Below the pieces are notes generated by a model that did not search any database, was not told the DNA's origin, and saw nothing but the letters and a program-made list of their open reading frames with translations. Positions 18,344 through 26,282 of a stretch of 64,000 nt of DNA are shown piece by piece (the first letter of the stretch is position 1; each line of letters opens with the position of its first letter). The stretch is from Herbaspirillum rubrisubalbicans (GTDB lineage Bacteria; Pseudomonadota; Gammaproteobacteria; Burkholderiales; Burkholderiaceae_D), in assembly GCF_003719195.1 (NCBI RefSeq), contig NZ_CP024996.1, forward strand, positions 4,898,001 through 4,962,000. Direction: 5' to 3'. A program made the position numbers and the translations under genes.

Positions 18344-19009
18344 ATGCGGCGATGGAAAGCAAAAAGGTTCGTAAGCTCCGGAATCGAATTCGTTCCTAGT
18401 GAGGACGCTAAGGCTTACTACGATAAATATTGGTCTGAAGCGCAGACTAGATTGAGGTCAAGTTCAGACAATTTTGATAAATCGATTTTGACTTATTCGA
18501 GTAGCGGATTAGCTGTATCGCTTGCATTTTTGAAGGATTTTGTAAGTGTCAGCACTGCTATTTTTCCGGCGCTACTTTATTTTTCTTGGTTGTTATTCGT
18601 TTTAGCTACTAGCCTGACTATCTCATCTTTTTTGATCAGCTATAGGGAACAAGAAATTTGTGTGGAGTTTGCAGAGCAATATTTTTTATTGGGTCGAGAG
18701 GAATGCCGAAATAGGGCTACTTGGAGAAGTACCTTTATTAAATATTCGAATATTATTTCAGGAGTATCGTTTGTTTTAGCACTTGTCGCGACAGCAGGGT
18801 TCGTGACGTTAAATTTACATCAGGGAAAAGATATGGCTACTAAAGGTAGATTCACCCAAGACGGGATGCCGAGTGCGTCAATGCAGAAAGTACCTAGTAC
18901 CGGAGGAAATGATCGCGGCATGCCTCCCGCGTCAATGCCATCAGTTCCCAGCTCGACGCCAGCTCTTCCATCATCTGGAAATGGAGGTGCCAGCAAGGCA
19001 CCAGCCTAG
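18344..19009 (+). CDS. Membrane protein, third gene of the TIR/caspase operon
   Basis: A 221-residue protein starting 1 bp after the caspase stop. A cytoplasmic-looking N-terminus with an amphipathic helix (DAKAYYDKYWSEAQTRLRSS) precedes likely membrane segments at ~50-68, 74-98 and 134-157. The tail (~165-221) is disordered and rich in Met, Pro and Ser, with a repeated MP.ASM..VP unit. I do not recognise the family; the layout recalls SLATT-type membrane effectors, but I cannot assign it. Coupling to a TIR and a caspase makes it a candidate effector, protease substrate or membrane anchor. Codon and base composition match the neighbouring defence genes, not the chromosome. Confidence 0.75.
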   Translation: MRRWKAKRFVSSGIEFVPSEDAKAYYDKYWSEAQTRLRSSSDNFDKSILTYSSSGLAVSLAFLKDFVSVSTAIFPALLYFSWLLFVLATSLTISSFLISYREQEICVEFAEQYFLLGREECRNRATWRSTFIKYSNIISGVSFVLALVATAGFVTLNLHQGKDMATKGRFTQDGMPSASMQKVPSTGGNDRGMPPASMPSVPSSTPALPSSGNGGASKAPA

Positions 19010-19076
19010 GGGTGGTGAGAAATCGAAGCGTTGCACGTCTTTTTAACAACGAGTATCAATAAGGGGGAAATAGACC

Positions 19077-19313
19077 ATGGCATTGTATAAAAACGGTAGT
19101 CTATTGAAACAGACCGACGATAAGGCTTTTGACGCTCTACATAATCCGGGACATGCTGCTCCTCACCCCGGAATTTACCGATGTATTGCATGTGGGGATG
19201 AGATTGCTATCGCAGGGGGCCACGTTTTGCCTCCGCAAAATCACGCTCAGCACAGCCCATCGCAGGGGCAGATTAAGTGGCAACTATTGGTTTACCCCGT
19301 GCAGAGGAAGTGA
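19077..19313 (+). CDS. Small zinc-ribbon-like protein ('protein L' type)
   Basis: A 78-residue protein with one CxxC (RCIACGDE, residues ~41-48) and several histidines (HAAPHPG, PPQNHAQHSPSQG) that could complete a metal site. The sequence resembles small proteins often named protein L in proteobacterial annotations; I know no demonstrated function. A strong ribosome site (AAGGGGGAA) precedes the ATG. A terminator follows, so it is expressed apart from the next genes. Confidence 0.65.
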   Translation: MALYKNGSLLKQTDDKAFDALHNPGHAAPHPGIYRCIACGDEIAIAGGHVLPPQNHAQHSPSQGQIKWQLLVYPVQRK

Positions 19314-19330
19314 TCTTAACTATGTGAAAG

Positions 19331-19357
19331 TGCCCCCAGATATTGGGGGCATTTTTT
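19331..19357 (+). terminator. Rho-independent terminator
   Basis: Arms TGCCCCCA (19331-19338) and TGGGGGCA (19344-19351) are perfect, with a 5-base loop, and run into six T. It closes the transcript of the small CxxC gene and probably the TIR/caspase operon. Confidence 0.85.
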
Positions 19358-19499
19358 CTTGCATAAGGCTCCCGCAATCTTTAATGGGCGTGTGTGCTTG
19401 TACATGCTCAGGGCAATCTGTAGTTGGTCAATCCGTTGACATTTTTCACGCAGCCTTGCATGATATTTCCCACAGTTAATTTTCGTAAGGAGCGGGAAA

Positions 19500-19760
19500 A
19501 TGAACCATTTCGCAGTCGGATTAATTTCGTTGGGTTGTGCGTTGCTTCTAACTGTGGCGTGTTATCTCGGCTATTTGGTGCGTTGCGCAGGTAGTTGGCT
19601 GATGGGAAAACCTCAGCCTACGGATCGTATATTTGCCATTATGGCAATTTTTGCAGTGATAGGATTTCTTGCTGGAAGCTTCATTCAACCACAATGGGAT
19701 AAAGGTGCTGAGTGTCGGCTATCCGGTCAGTCGCTTGTTCATTGTTTCTTCGTTAGATAG
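19500..19760 (+). CDS. Small two-pass membrane protein, unknown
   Basis: An 86-residue protein with two hydrophobic segments (~5-27, VGLISLGCALLLTVACYLGYL; ~44-62, IFAIMAIFAVIGFLAGSF) and a short C-terminal part with one cysteine. AAGGAG precedes the ATG at a good distance and a terminator follows. I recognise no family. Its position between defence modules makes it possible cargo, but small membrane proteins are common on islands. Confidence 0.5.
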   Translation: MNHFAVGLISLGCALLLTVACYLGYLVRCAGSWLMGKPQPTDRIFAIMAIFAVIGFLAGSFIQPQWDKGAECRLSGQSLVHCFFVR

Positions 19761-19785
19761 TTCTTTTTAGACGTCGACGACAAAT

Positions 19786-19813
19786 AAGCCCCGGTAACTC
19801 CGGGGCTTTTTTG
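19786..19813 (+). terminator. Rho-independent terminator
   Basis: Arms AAGCCCCGG (19786-19794) and CCGGGGCTT (19800-19808), a 5-base loop and a T run. It ends the small membrane-protein transcript. The ~290 bp that follow, up to the rloA-like gene, hold no convincing gene. Confidence 0.88.
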
Positions 19814-20026
19814 ATCTGCGTATTGTATGAAGGCAAACAGGCTTGCTCACCGTGAAAGTATGTACCGGAATAGTAATGAACTGTACGGCTACCGCAGTCT
19901 TTATCGAGGCTGCGATTGGCAAATCTACTCCCGTGAGATTGCAAAAAGATCACTATTTAGACGGTGCGTAAAGAGCAAAGGGAACTCCCTGTATCAAAAT
20001 CGTACCTAGCGTAACGCAGCACCGAA

Positions 20027-20051
20027 TTAAATGCAGAAATTCTGCATTTAA
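20027..20051. promoter_or_regulatory. Perfect palindrome upstream of the RloA-like gene
   Basis: TTAAATGCAGA (20027-20037), spacer AAT, then TCTGCATTTAA (20041-20051). There is no T run after it. It stands ~55 bp before the rloA start, beside an AT-rich TATAAAATATT stretch (20055-20065) that could be a -10. This suits a dimeric-repressor operator for the defence pair; the regulator is unknown. Confidence 0.5.
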
Positions 20052-20107
20052 AGTATAAAATATTGCTCAACGTTACATCTAACTCCCTTGACCTGCAGGT
20101 TTTTGAC

Positions 20108-21355
20108 ATGTTGATAGAATTCTCCGTAAAAAACTTCTTGTCTTTTCGGGAGAAGCAGACCTTTTCTATGGTCGCAGCTCCCCGACTTCAGAAGCGGGAA
20201 AATACTTTTGCGCCCGATTTGGCTGGGGAAAAATTTCCGCGCCTGTTGAAGGTCGCGGCCATTTATGGCCCTAATGCTTCTGGCAAGAGTAACCTTCTTG
20301 CCGCGATGCTCTGCATTGGCGTCATTGCAGGTAGGGAGCCTGAGGCCGAACCTCCTCCACTGCCAGTAAAGCCGTTTAGGTTTGACGGGCAATTGTCGAA
20401 TGACCCAAGTGAGTTTGAAGTTCACTTCATTAAAAATCGTCTTCGCTACCACTTCACTTTAGCGGCAACTGGTGAACGTATCATTCGAGAAAGCTTGACC
20501 GCCTACCCTGGCGGTAAAGAGAAGCTGTTATATGATCGTCGATATGATGGGCATAGGGATATTTACCGGCTTGGTGAACTGGAGGGCGAAGCAGCTCTTC
20601 ACTCACTGTGGCAGCAATTAACTGGCCCAAAAACGCTATTCATTTCCCGCGCTGCGGCGAATAGTAATACTGAGCTTCAGCAGCTAAGCGAGCCTTTCAT
20701 ATGGCTGCGTAGAGGATTGTTCTCTTTGGGAAGCGATCTAAGCATGTTTATAAAGGCGTCACAGGCGATTGCTCGGCAAAAGGCGTCGTATAACGGGGAT
20801 GTATCGAACTTCTTGCGTTCGTTAGATATACCTGTGAAGCAGATAAGGTTTGAAGGTGGAGATGAAGAGTTCGACTTCTCCACGATTCAAAAAATGACTA
20901 AATCTTTGAGTCACGAGGTTAAAACTACCCTAACCCACACCACTCGGCTCGGGGATGCCGATTTTGATTTGTCAGAAGAGTCAGATGGCACTAGAAGCCT
21001 TATCGGCTTTTATTTACCATGGCGTGTAATGAAGGCAGCTCCCTCTGAAGCAGTTTTCAGCGCTCTGCTAGTAGACGAATTGGATAGGAGCTTGCACCCG
21101 GAAATTGTTAGATCTTTGATTGAGCAACACATAAAGTCTGATAATCCGGCACAGCTTATTTTTACAACTCATGATACTCATCTGATGGATACAAAATTGC
21201 TGCGCCGAGACCAATTTTGGCTGACAGAACGTGACCATAATGGGGCGACGCTCTTGTCTTCAATTCATGAATTTGAAGGTCGGGATTCTGAAGACATAGA
21301 GAAAAGATACTTTGCCGGCAGGTATCGCTCCCTACCTATCATTTCACGGGATTAA
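20108..21355 (+). CDS. RloA-like AAA ATPase (AAA15/OLD-type)
   Basis: A 415-residue ABC/SMC-like ATPase. It begins MLIEFSVKNFLSFREKQTFSM, the standard opening of this family, with Walker A GPNASGKS at ~54-61, Walker B with D323/E324 in LLVDELDRSLHP, and the H-loop in FTTHDTHLM. The start at 20108 is preferred to codons upstream because of this conserved opening. Such ATPases pair with RloB/TOPRIM-like partners; the related AriA/AriB (PARIS) pair guards cells against phage-encoded inhibitors. The partner gene starts 2 bp later but carries an IS. Without the partner the ATPase may be inert or hold no effector. Confidence 0.85.
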   Translation: MLIEFSVKNFLSFREKQTFSMVAAPRLQKRENTFAPDLAGEKFPRLLKVAAIYGPNASGKSNLLAAMLCIGVIAGREPEAEPPPLPVKPFRFDGQLSNDPSEFEVHFIKNRLRYHFTLAATGERIIRESLTAYPGGKEKLLYDRRYDGHRDIYRLGELEGEAALHSLWQQLTGPKTLFISRAAANSNTELQQLSEPFIWLRRGLFSLGSDLSMFIKASQAIARQKASYNGDVSNFLRSLDIPVKQIRFEGGDEEFDFSTIQKMTKSLSHEVKTTLTHTTRLGDADFDLSEESDGTRSLIGFYLPWRVMKAAPSEAVFSALLVDELDRSLHPEIVRSLIEQHIKSDNPAQLIFTTHDTHLMDTKLLRRDQFWLTERDHNGATLLSSIHEFEGRDSEDIEKRYFAGRYRSLPIISRD

Positions 21356-21524
21356 ACATGCCCTCAGCAAGCTCGTTTACTAGAAAAGGGCCAAATAGAA
21401 AGCCACTTCCAACTGTACTGGTCATATGCGAGGATAGTAAGTCCGCAAAGAGGTACCTTGATTCGGTGGAATAGCCCCTTGAATCTCAGGACACGAAGAC
21501 TCTCTTAAAATAGAGGACAGTCTT

Positions 21525-21926
21525 ATGACCAGTTTTACGACTAGGCAAACCGTGGACCATATCGAGATTCTGACCGAGCCGGAGCGTCGCAGAAGACGCA
21601 CGCCCCAAGAGAAAATAGCCATCGTCCAGGAGACCTTGGCTCCTGGAGCTTCCGTATCAGCCGTTGCCAGGCGACACGGGGTGAACGCGAACCAGGTGTT
21701 TGGTTGGCGCAAGCAGTACCAGGAAGGCAGTCTGACCGCCGTCAAGGCTGGCGAGACGGTAGTGCCGGCCTCGGAGCTGGCCGCGGCCATCAAGGAAATC
21801 AAAGAACTGCAGCGGCTGTTGGGCAAGAAGAGCATGGAGAACGAGATTCTGCGCGAGGCCGTCGAATGGGGCCGGTCAAAAAACCTGATTGCGCGCTCGC
21901 CCTTGCTGCCGGAGGACGACCAATGA
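21525..21926 (+). CDS. IS2-group transposase OrfA
   Basis: A 133-residue DNA-binding subunit. It has a helix-turn-helix ([36 protein letters not shown] split across residues ~25-65) and a C-terminal leucine-zipper-like coiled coil ([20 protein letters not shown]). In IS3-family elements OrfA represses, and the OrfAB frameshift product transposes. The stop overlaps the orfB start (ATGA). Confidence 0.92.
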   Translation: MTSFTTRQTVDHIEILTEPERRRRRTPQEKIAIVQETLAPGASVSAVARRHGVNANQVFGWRKQYQEGSLTAVKAGETVVPASELAAAIKEIKELQRLLGKKSMENEILREAVEWGRSKNLIARSPLLPEDDQ

Positions 21927-22759
21927 AAGTGGTTTGTGACGTTCTCGGTGTGGCGCGCTCTGCAGTGGCAGTAAAACGAGCCCGGAGCCCGGAATGGCGA
22001 GATGGCCGCAGTGTTCGCAAAGTCGACGACAGCGGCTTGCTCGAAGAGATTGAACTGCATGTTGCGAGCTTGCCGAGCTATGGCTATCGCCGCATCTGGG
22101 CTTTGCTGCGACGTAGCCGGGAATCCCTGGGCCAGGCGTGCGTGAACCATAAGCGGGTCTATCGCGTCATGCGAGAGCACGAGTTGCTGCTGCGCCGCCC
22201 TGGTGTGAGACGTGACAATCGACGCCACGATGGTAGCGTAGCGGTCAAGCAAAGTAATGCGCGCTGGTGTTCGGACGGCTTCGAATTCCGTTGCGATGAC
22301 GGGTCTGCATTGCGAGTGACGTTTGCGCTGGATTGTTGTGACCGTGAGGCCATCAGCTGGGCGGCCACTACCGGTGGGCATAGCGGGGATGTCGTGCGCG
22401 ACGTGATGCTGGCTGCCGTAGAGCAGCGGTTTGGGAGCACGCAGACTCCAGAGGTGATTGAATGGCTCAGCGACAACGGCTCTGCCTACATCGACCATCG
22501 CACACGCAGCTTCGCGCGCGAGCTGGGACTGGAGCCCTTGACCACGCCCGTGCGCTCGCCACAGAGTAACGGCATGGCGGAGCGGTTCGTAAAAACGATG
22601 AAACATGATTACATCGCCTTCATGGACAAGCCCGATGTGCCCACGGCGCTCACACATCTGGCCTCTGCCTTCGAGCAATACAATGAGCACCATCCGCACA
22701 AGGCCCTGAAATACCGCTCGCCTCGCGAGTTCAGACGGGCTGCAGCATCACTAACTTAA
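21923..22759 (+). CDS. IS2-group transposase OrfB (DDE integrase domain)
   Basis: A 278-residue catalytic part with an N-terminal HTH_21-like region ([22 protein letters not shown]) and an rve core. The DDE triad is visible in [18 protein letters not shown] and [16 protein letters not shown]. Translation can start at ATG 21923, or OrfAB can arise by -1 frameshift in orfA. No frameshift or stop interrupts the gene. Confidence 0.93.
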   Translation: MKVVCDVLGVARSAVAVKRARSPEWRDGRSVRKVDDSGLLEEIELHVASLPSYGYRRIWALLRRSRESLGQACVNHKRVYRVMREHELLLRRPGVRRDNRRHDGSVAVKQSNARWCSDGFEFRCDDGSALRVTFALDCCDREAISWAATTGGHSGDVVRDVMLAAVEQRFGSTQTPEVIEWLSDNGSAYIDHRTRSFARELGLEPLTTPVRSPQSNGMAERFVKTMKHDYIAFMDKPDVPTALTHLASAFEQYNEHHPHKALKYRSPREFRRAAASLT

Positions 22760-23350
22760 CGATGTCTGAGTGTCCTGAATTGCGGGGGCAACTACATTCG
22801 GCGACCCTATATTTTCGCGTAAATGTTCGTGTTCAGGTGGTGCATTCGGGCCATACAGATCCAATTGGTATTATTCGCTTTGGTCTGAAGAATGTTGCGA
22901 AATACGATCGGATATTTTGTGTGATCGACCGCGATAGTCACGAGACCTTCAATGAGGCTATTAGGGAGGCTGAAGGGCATAAGACATTAAGCGTAATTGC
23001 TTCCTTTCCTTGCTTTGAGTTCTGGTATTTACTTCATCATGAGCTTTCTAACCGGCCGTATAAAAGCGCCGGAAAGAAGTCATCCGGCGACTTTCTGTTA
23101 GAGCATCTTCGTTCGTTCAAGGAAATGGCTGCATACGACAAGGGGAGCAACGTAGACTTGTTCACTCTTCTTTTGCCTCTATTTCCAGATGCAAGAAAAA
23201 ACGCGGAGAGGGTTTTAAAAAATGCGCTGGAAATTGATGAATTAAATCCAAGCACACAAGTTCATCTTTTAATGGACTTTTTTGAGGAGCTGGCAAAGAG
23301 TTAACTTAGTTTTCGTGATCCATTAGTGGGTAATTGAATGTGATTCTTTT

Positions 23351-23390
23351 AAACAAAAGCCCTGGTAAAAATCCGGGGCTTTTGTTTAAA
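23351..23390 (+). terminator. Terminator after rloB, part of the right-end module
   Basis: Perfect 12-bp arms AAACAAAAGCCC (23351-23362) and GGGCTTTTGTTT (23376-23387), followed by A/T-rich DNA. A similar GGGGCTTTT hairpin precedes the right-end repeat at 26.3 kb, so terminator and repeat appear to move together. Confidence 0.85.
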
Positions 23391-23410
23391 AAATTGATGT
23401 GCGCTATTGG

Positions 23411-23480
23411 GTATATCTGGTCTTCCAATACTATTCCGGTAAGGCAATCGATAGTCGGATTGAAAAGCTTACTGTCGGTG
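23411..23480. repeat. Decayed right-end/att block of an earlier element
   Basis: ATATCTGGTCTTCCAAT, then TTCCG.TAAGG and TCGGATTGAAAA, match 26343-26406 in the same order. The final 24 bases (23457-23480) align to the tRNA-Phe anticodon arm at 8805-8828 with several differences. On the minus strand the block encodes FQSD.RLPYRNS, the same tail as at 26.35 kb. I read it as the old right boundary of the inovirus/defence element; its att core is no longer exact. Confidence 0.65.
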
Positions 23481-23651
23481 CTGTTGCGCTCTTACTGATG
23501 CGAAAAATTGCTAACTATAAATTCCGCTAAGTTTTAAATAAAGTCCTTACGGCCTTCCCGCTAAATGGGAACAAAGACGATCATTTCTGTTCAAATCTGA
23601 CTCAATATGACGCTCGCTCCTTGAGTCGTCACTAACGCTGCAGAGGGGATA
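23481..23651. other. Short gap before the type VI cassette
   Basis: Mixed AT-rich sequence without a gene. It should carry the promoter of the PAAR operon; I see no clear consensus. AGAGGGG lies 5-10 bp before the PAAR start. Confidence 0.35.
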
Positions 23652-24059
23652 ATGAGCCGTCCATTCATTACCGTGGGAGACAGGACTAGTCACGGCGGCA
23701 CCGTGATCAGTGGTGATTTGTCTTTCGTAATTCATGGCAAGGCCGTCGCTTGTGTAGGAGACATGACCTTCTGCCCTCGTTGTAAAGGTTTTTTCGCCAT
23801 TACCTCCGGCGCTGAAGACATGAGCAGCAACGGTAAGGCCCCTGCGCGTGAGGGAGATCGAACTGCATGCGGGGCTATCCTGCTTTCTTCACAGTCGGTT
23901 ACTACTCATGCTGTAGAAAAACATGACACTTCCGAAGCAAGTGCCGTCTCCTCTTTTTTCGGCTCATTTAAATCCCCTGCCGCCGACGAATCAGGTATCT
24001 GCTTGAGCTGCCTGATGAATTCTGCGAAGTCCGGAGCGACTATGATCGTGCGCGAATGA
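23652..24059 (+). CDS. PAAR-domain T6SS spike-tip protein
   Basis: A 135-residue protein whose first ~90 residues are a PAAR domain: RPFITVGDRTSHGGTVISG, DMTFCPRCKG, DMSSNGKAPAREGDRTACGA. It should cap a VgrG spike and carry cargo into target cells. A ~40-residue tail with CLSCL may bind the effector or chaperone. It opens a five-gene operon and overlaps the next gene by 4 bp. The order corresponds to P. aeruginosa PA3904 (PAAR4) to PA3908 (TsiT). No vgrG or hcp lies in the window, so delivery depends on a T6SS elsewhere. Confidence 0.9.
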   Translation: MSRPFITVGDRTSHGGTVISGDLSFVIHGKAVACVGDMTFCPRCKGFFAITSGAEDMSSNGKAPAREGDRTACGAILLSSQSVTTHAVEKHDTSEASAVSSFFGSFKSPAADESGICLSCLMNSAKSGATMIVRE

Positions 24060-24559
24060 TTTCCGAGCTTCACGCCCGTTTAATAAAATTGGGTTTCCCT
24101 AGTATGCGTTTGCATGCCCTTGTTGACGGCTTGCAGTATCAGGAGTTCGTCGAGGGTGAAGCGCTGGAAAATTGCCAGGGAACACTTGCTCTATTCCGTG
24201 GAACCGTGGACGAGGCATTGGCAGATGCTGGACCTTGGCTGATTGATGTCGAAACAGCGAATTTAAATCTGCTCAAGGGTATTGAACAGCTTGAATATAT
24301 TGCCCATGCGGTGACATGGATCATCTCACCACTAGGCACTGAAGCCCTTGCTGCAAGGCTCAGACTTCGTCTTGATGTGCAGCTTCCCGACGGGCGTACG
24401 GCCATGCTAAGGTTTTGGGACCCGCGTGTTCTGGCCACCATTGCACAAACCATGGATGATAACCAGCGCCGTCAATTCTTTAACGATATCGTTGAGTGGC
24501 ATTTTCTGCTCAATGGTCGCCGCGTCCACATCGGCCGTCATCATGCTGACACTCACTGA
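24056..24559 (+). CDS. DUF4123 T6SS effector chaperone (TecT-like)
   Basis: A 167-residue cytoplasmic adaptor. DUF4123 features are LHALVDGLQYQEFV, DAGPWLIDVE and the C-terminal LRFWDPRVLATIAQTM. Such chaperones load an effector onto a PAAR or VgrG protein. It overlaps the PAAR gene (ATGA) and the following small gene by 17 bp, so translation is coupled. Its position between PAAR and the toxin supports a TecT role for the Tox-REase-5 protein. Confidence 0.9.
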   Translation: MISELHARLIKLGFPSMRLHALVDGLQYQEFVEGEALENCQGTLALFRGTVDEALADAGPWLIDVETANLNLLKGIEQLEYIAHAVTWIISPLGTEALAARLRLRLDVQLPDGRTAMLRFWDPRVLATIAQTMDDNQRRQFFNDIVEWHFLLNGRRVHIGRHHADTH

Positions 24560-24917
24560 AGATCAATATAAAAAATTCCTCGCTAGCGATATTCAGAATT
24601 TCATCGCTGCTGTTGCCGATGAATTTCTTTCTGAACGTGAAGATATGCTCGGCAATCCAGGGCGTAGCGAGGTTATCTTGCGTATGCAATCTGCATACGA
24701 CAATGGCCTTAATCTCGGATTCACGTCTACAGGACACCTCATTTACATGATGTACATGTCTGCTGACTACCCAAAGTTATTTGAACGCCCAGAGACACAA
24801 CGCTATCTGAATAAATCCGGCGGCTCCCCTGAACAGCGTCTGGATGAAATGAAATCCGTGTTGCGGCATTTAGGCAGTACGGTTAAGCAACGAGAAGAGA
24901 GGAGCCGAGAATGGTAG
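24543..24917 (+). CDS. Co-chaperone-like protein (co-TecT position)
   Basis: A 124-residue helical, acidic protein beginning MLTLTEDQYKKFLASDIQNF, with LRMQSAYDNGLNLGF and HLIYMMYMSADYP in the middle. In the P. aeruginosa TseT locus a small gene at this place (PA3906) encodes a co-chaperone that helps TecT release the effector. I assign by size and position. The start at 24543 is chosen because it overlaps the DUF4123 stop by 17 bp, and the stop overlaps the toxin start by 7 bp. Confidence 0.75.
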   Translation: MLTLTEDQYKKFLASDIQNFIAAVADEFLSEREDMLGNPGRSEVILRMQSAYDNGLNLGFTSTGHLIYMMYMSADYPKLFERPETQRYLNKSGGSPEQRLDEMKSVLRHLGSTVKQREERSREW

Positions 24918-25489
24918 CCTTACCAGCGATTCCATTAGTTGGGGAAGTTCTCACGTGGCTCGGTCTGGGTGCGGCTGGTGTTGGAACCGCTGCCATCCTA
25001 GAACGCAATAACCGCGCAGAGCAAGCTCAAAACTCGGAATTATCAAAAGCGGAGGTTACAACGCTGTCGAAAGAGAAGTGCAGAGACTGTCCGCCAATAA
25101 ATGGTTTCCTTTCACATCCTAATCACAGTATGTCTGATATCTCTCGAGCTTATCAGGCGCGCGTTACCGGTTATGCACCGGGAACTGAATGGAATTACGA
25201 GAACCGGGATTTTGATGGCTTTCAACCAGAAAAATGCTTGCTTCAAGAGGCCAAATCGCAGTACACAAACTTTTTTGATGATGAGGCACTAGAGCCCAAA
25301 CTCTGGTACGTACTTAGTGGCAAATACGAAAAATTGATGAATCAAGCTAGAGCACAGCATCGCATTGTCAGTATGAGTTTTCCGGCTGCGCTGAACTGGT
25401 ATTTCATGGAAAAAACTATGTACCTTGTTATGAAGGGTGCATTTGCACGGGATGAGCTAATCCGCATCAATTCAATTTATATGCCCTAA
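24911..25489 (+). CDS. Tox-REase-5 nuclease effector (TseT-like)
   Basis: A 192-residue toxin. A hydrophobic/Gly-rich start (residues ~2-30, LPAIPLVGEVLTWLGLGAAGVG) may insert in the target membrane. The domain after ~55 has paired cysteines (CRDCPPINGF), YQARVTGYAPGTEWNYE, and the PD-(D/E)xK active site FDGFQ...CLLQEAKSQY. This is the Tox-REase-5 pattern, a DNase in TseT. GAGAGGAG precedes the ATG. The cognate Imm52 gene starts 5 bp after the stop. Confidence 0.9.
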   Translation: MVALPAIPLVGEVLTWLGLGAAGVGTAAILERNNRAEQAQNSELSKAEVTTLSKEKCRDCPPINGFLSHPNHSMSDISRAYQARVTGYAPGTEWNYENRDFDGFQPEKCLLQEAKSQYTNFFDDEALEPKLWYVLSGKYEKLMNQARAQHRIVSMSFPAALNWYFMEKTMYLVMKGAFARDELIRINSIYMP

Positions 25490-25494
25490 TACCT

Positions 25495-26217
25495 ATGGAC
25501 ATCCATTTTTCTTATCGCTACGACCAAAATATTCTTCCGGATGTCGCTACTCAGTTGCAATCACTATGGCGCACGGCAGTTTTGTTAGATCAAGTAGGCG
25601 TACCTATTGCCGATTGGTGCCCGCCCGCAGACACCCCGGAAAATTCATTGCGAAACAAAGCATTCGAGGACCATGGTCCATCTAAAGCTGCATTAGCCAT
25701 TTTCAAAGAGAAAGACAAAGACCGCGACGAGATGGATGTTCGCTCGATGGTCATTTGGAACGGGCTTCTAGAGGAAGGCTCCATTTTGATGAGTCACACT
25801 TTGGTCGTACGTGACTATCCCTCTAAATCTTCGTTTAGCCTGCGTTTTAAGTCTGTTCCAGCGCTAACAGAAAAGTCACGAATGATTACGGTGATCAAGG
25901 GGTTGTTAGAGATTTGGCCTGCGCCCTTTATTTCAGTCAGCGATCCTCGCTACGATGTCATACATAAAGTATTTGATGACCGACCGGGCGTTGGCTGGAT
26001 GCTCTATCTTCCCAAAGTAATTAATGCTTCTCAGCTTCCTGAAGCGCAGGAGTTGATTCACGTTGAGGACAGCACTGGGAAGCAAAAAGGGACTATCGTC
26101 GTTAGTATCTTGGACGAGCCCTTTTCAGTTCAAAACGAGGAGCACATCAAGGTTGCTACCTCCATTGAAATAAGGCTCGTTGAGCAGGATTTGCTCCCTC
26201 GCCGTAGTGAAATGTAA
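25495..26217 (+). CDS. Imm52-family immunity protein (TsiT-like)
   Basis: A 240-residue cytoplasmic protein placed directly after the Tox-REase-5 gene. Family-like blocks are FSYRYDQNILPDVATQLQSLW and the C-terminal GVGWMLYLPK. Imm52 neutralises Tox-REase-5 by direct binding in the producing cell. It is the last gene of the cassette, followed by a terminator and the island edge. Family assignment rests on the partner and the N-terminal block. Confidence 0.82.
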   Translation: MDIHFSYRYDQNILPDVATQLQSLWRTAVLLDQVGVPIADWCPPADTPENSLRNKAFEDHGPSKAALAIFKEKDKDRDEMDVRSMVIWNGLLEEGSILMSHTLVVRDYPSKSSFSLRFKSVPALTEKSRMITVIKGLLEIWPAPFISVSDPRYDVIHKVFDDRPGVGWMLYLPKVINASQLPEAQELIHVEDSTGKQKGTIVVSILDEPFSVQNEEHIKVATSIEIRLVEQDLLPRRSEM

Positions 26218-26282
26218 TTCTCGGCAACGTACTCACTTGCTTTCGGCTTTAAGCAGTGTGCGTTCTCAAAAATAAAAAAAAT

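Larger units (their letters stand above)
21467..22796 (+). mobile_element. IS3-family element, IS2 group (1330 bp)
   Basis: The left end begins TGGAATAGCCCCTTGAATCT and the reversed right end TGTAGTTGCCCCCGCAAT. Both go on with TCAGGACAC and form imperfect inverted repeats of ~35 bp, with the layout of IS2 termini. A 5-bp duplication TTCGG (21462-21466 and 22797-22801) flanks the element, as expected for the IS2 group. It carries orfA and orfB overlapping as ATGA. Both frames are intact, so the element looks recent and potentially active. Confidence 0.93.
21358..23304 (+). pseudogene. RloB-like TOPRIM-type effector gene split by an IS
   Basis: The first 36 codons (MPSASSFTRKGPNRKPLPTV, then VICEDSKSAKRYLDS) stop at 21466 where the IS begins. 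Coding resumes at 22802 with ATLYFRVNVRVQVVHSGH and ends at 23304. Joining 21358-21466 to 22802-23304 gives 612 bp, an unbroken 203-codon frame, the normal size for RloB. The metal-binding features of a TOPRIM-like fold are the Glu in VICEDS and the DxD in FCVIDRDSH. Loss is therefore due only to the IS and its 5-bp duplication. The fragment after the IS might start at an in-IS ATG (22762), but it would lack the catalytic glutamate. Confidence 0.88.
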
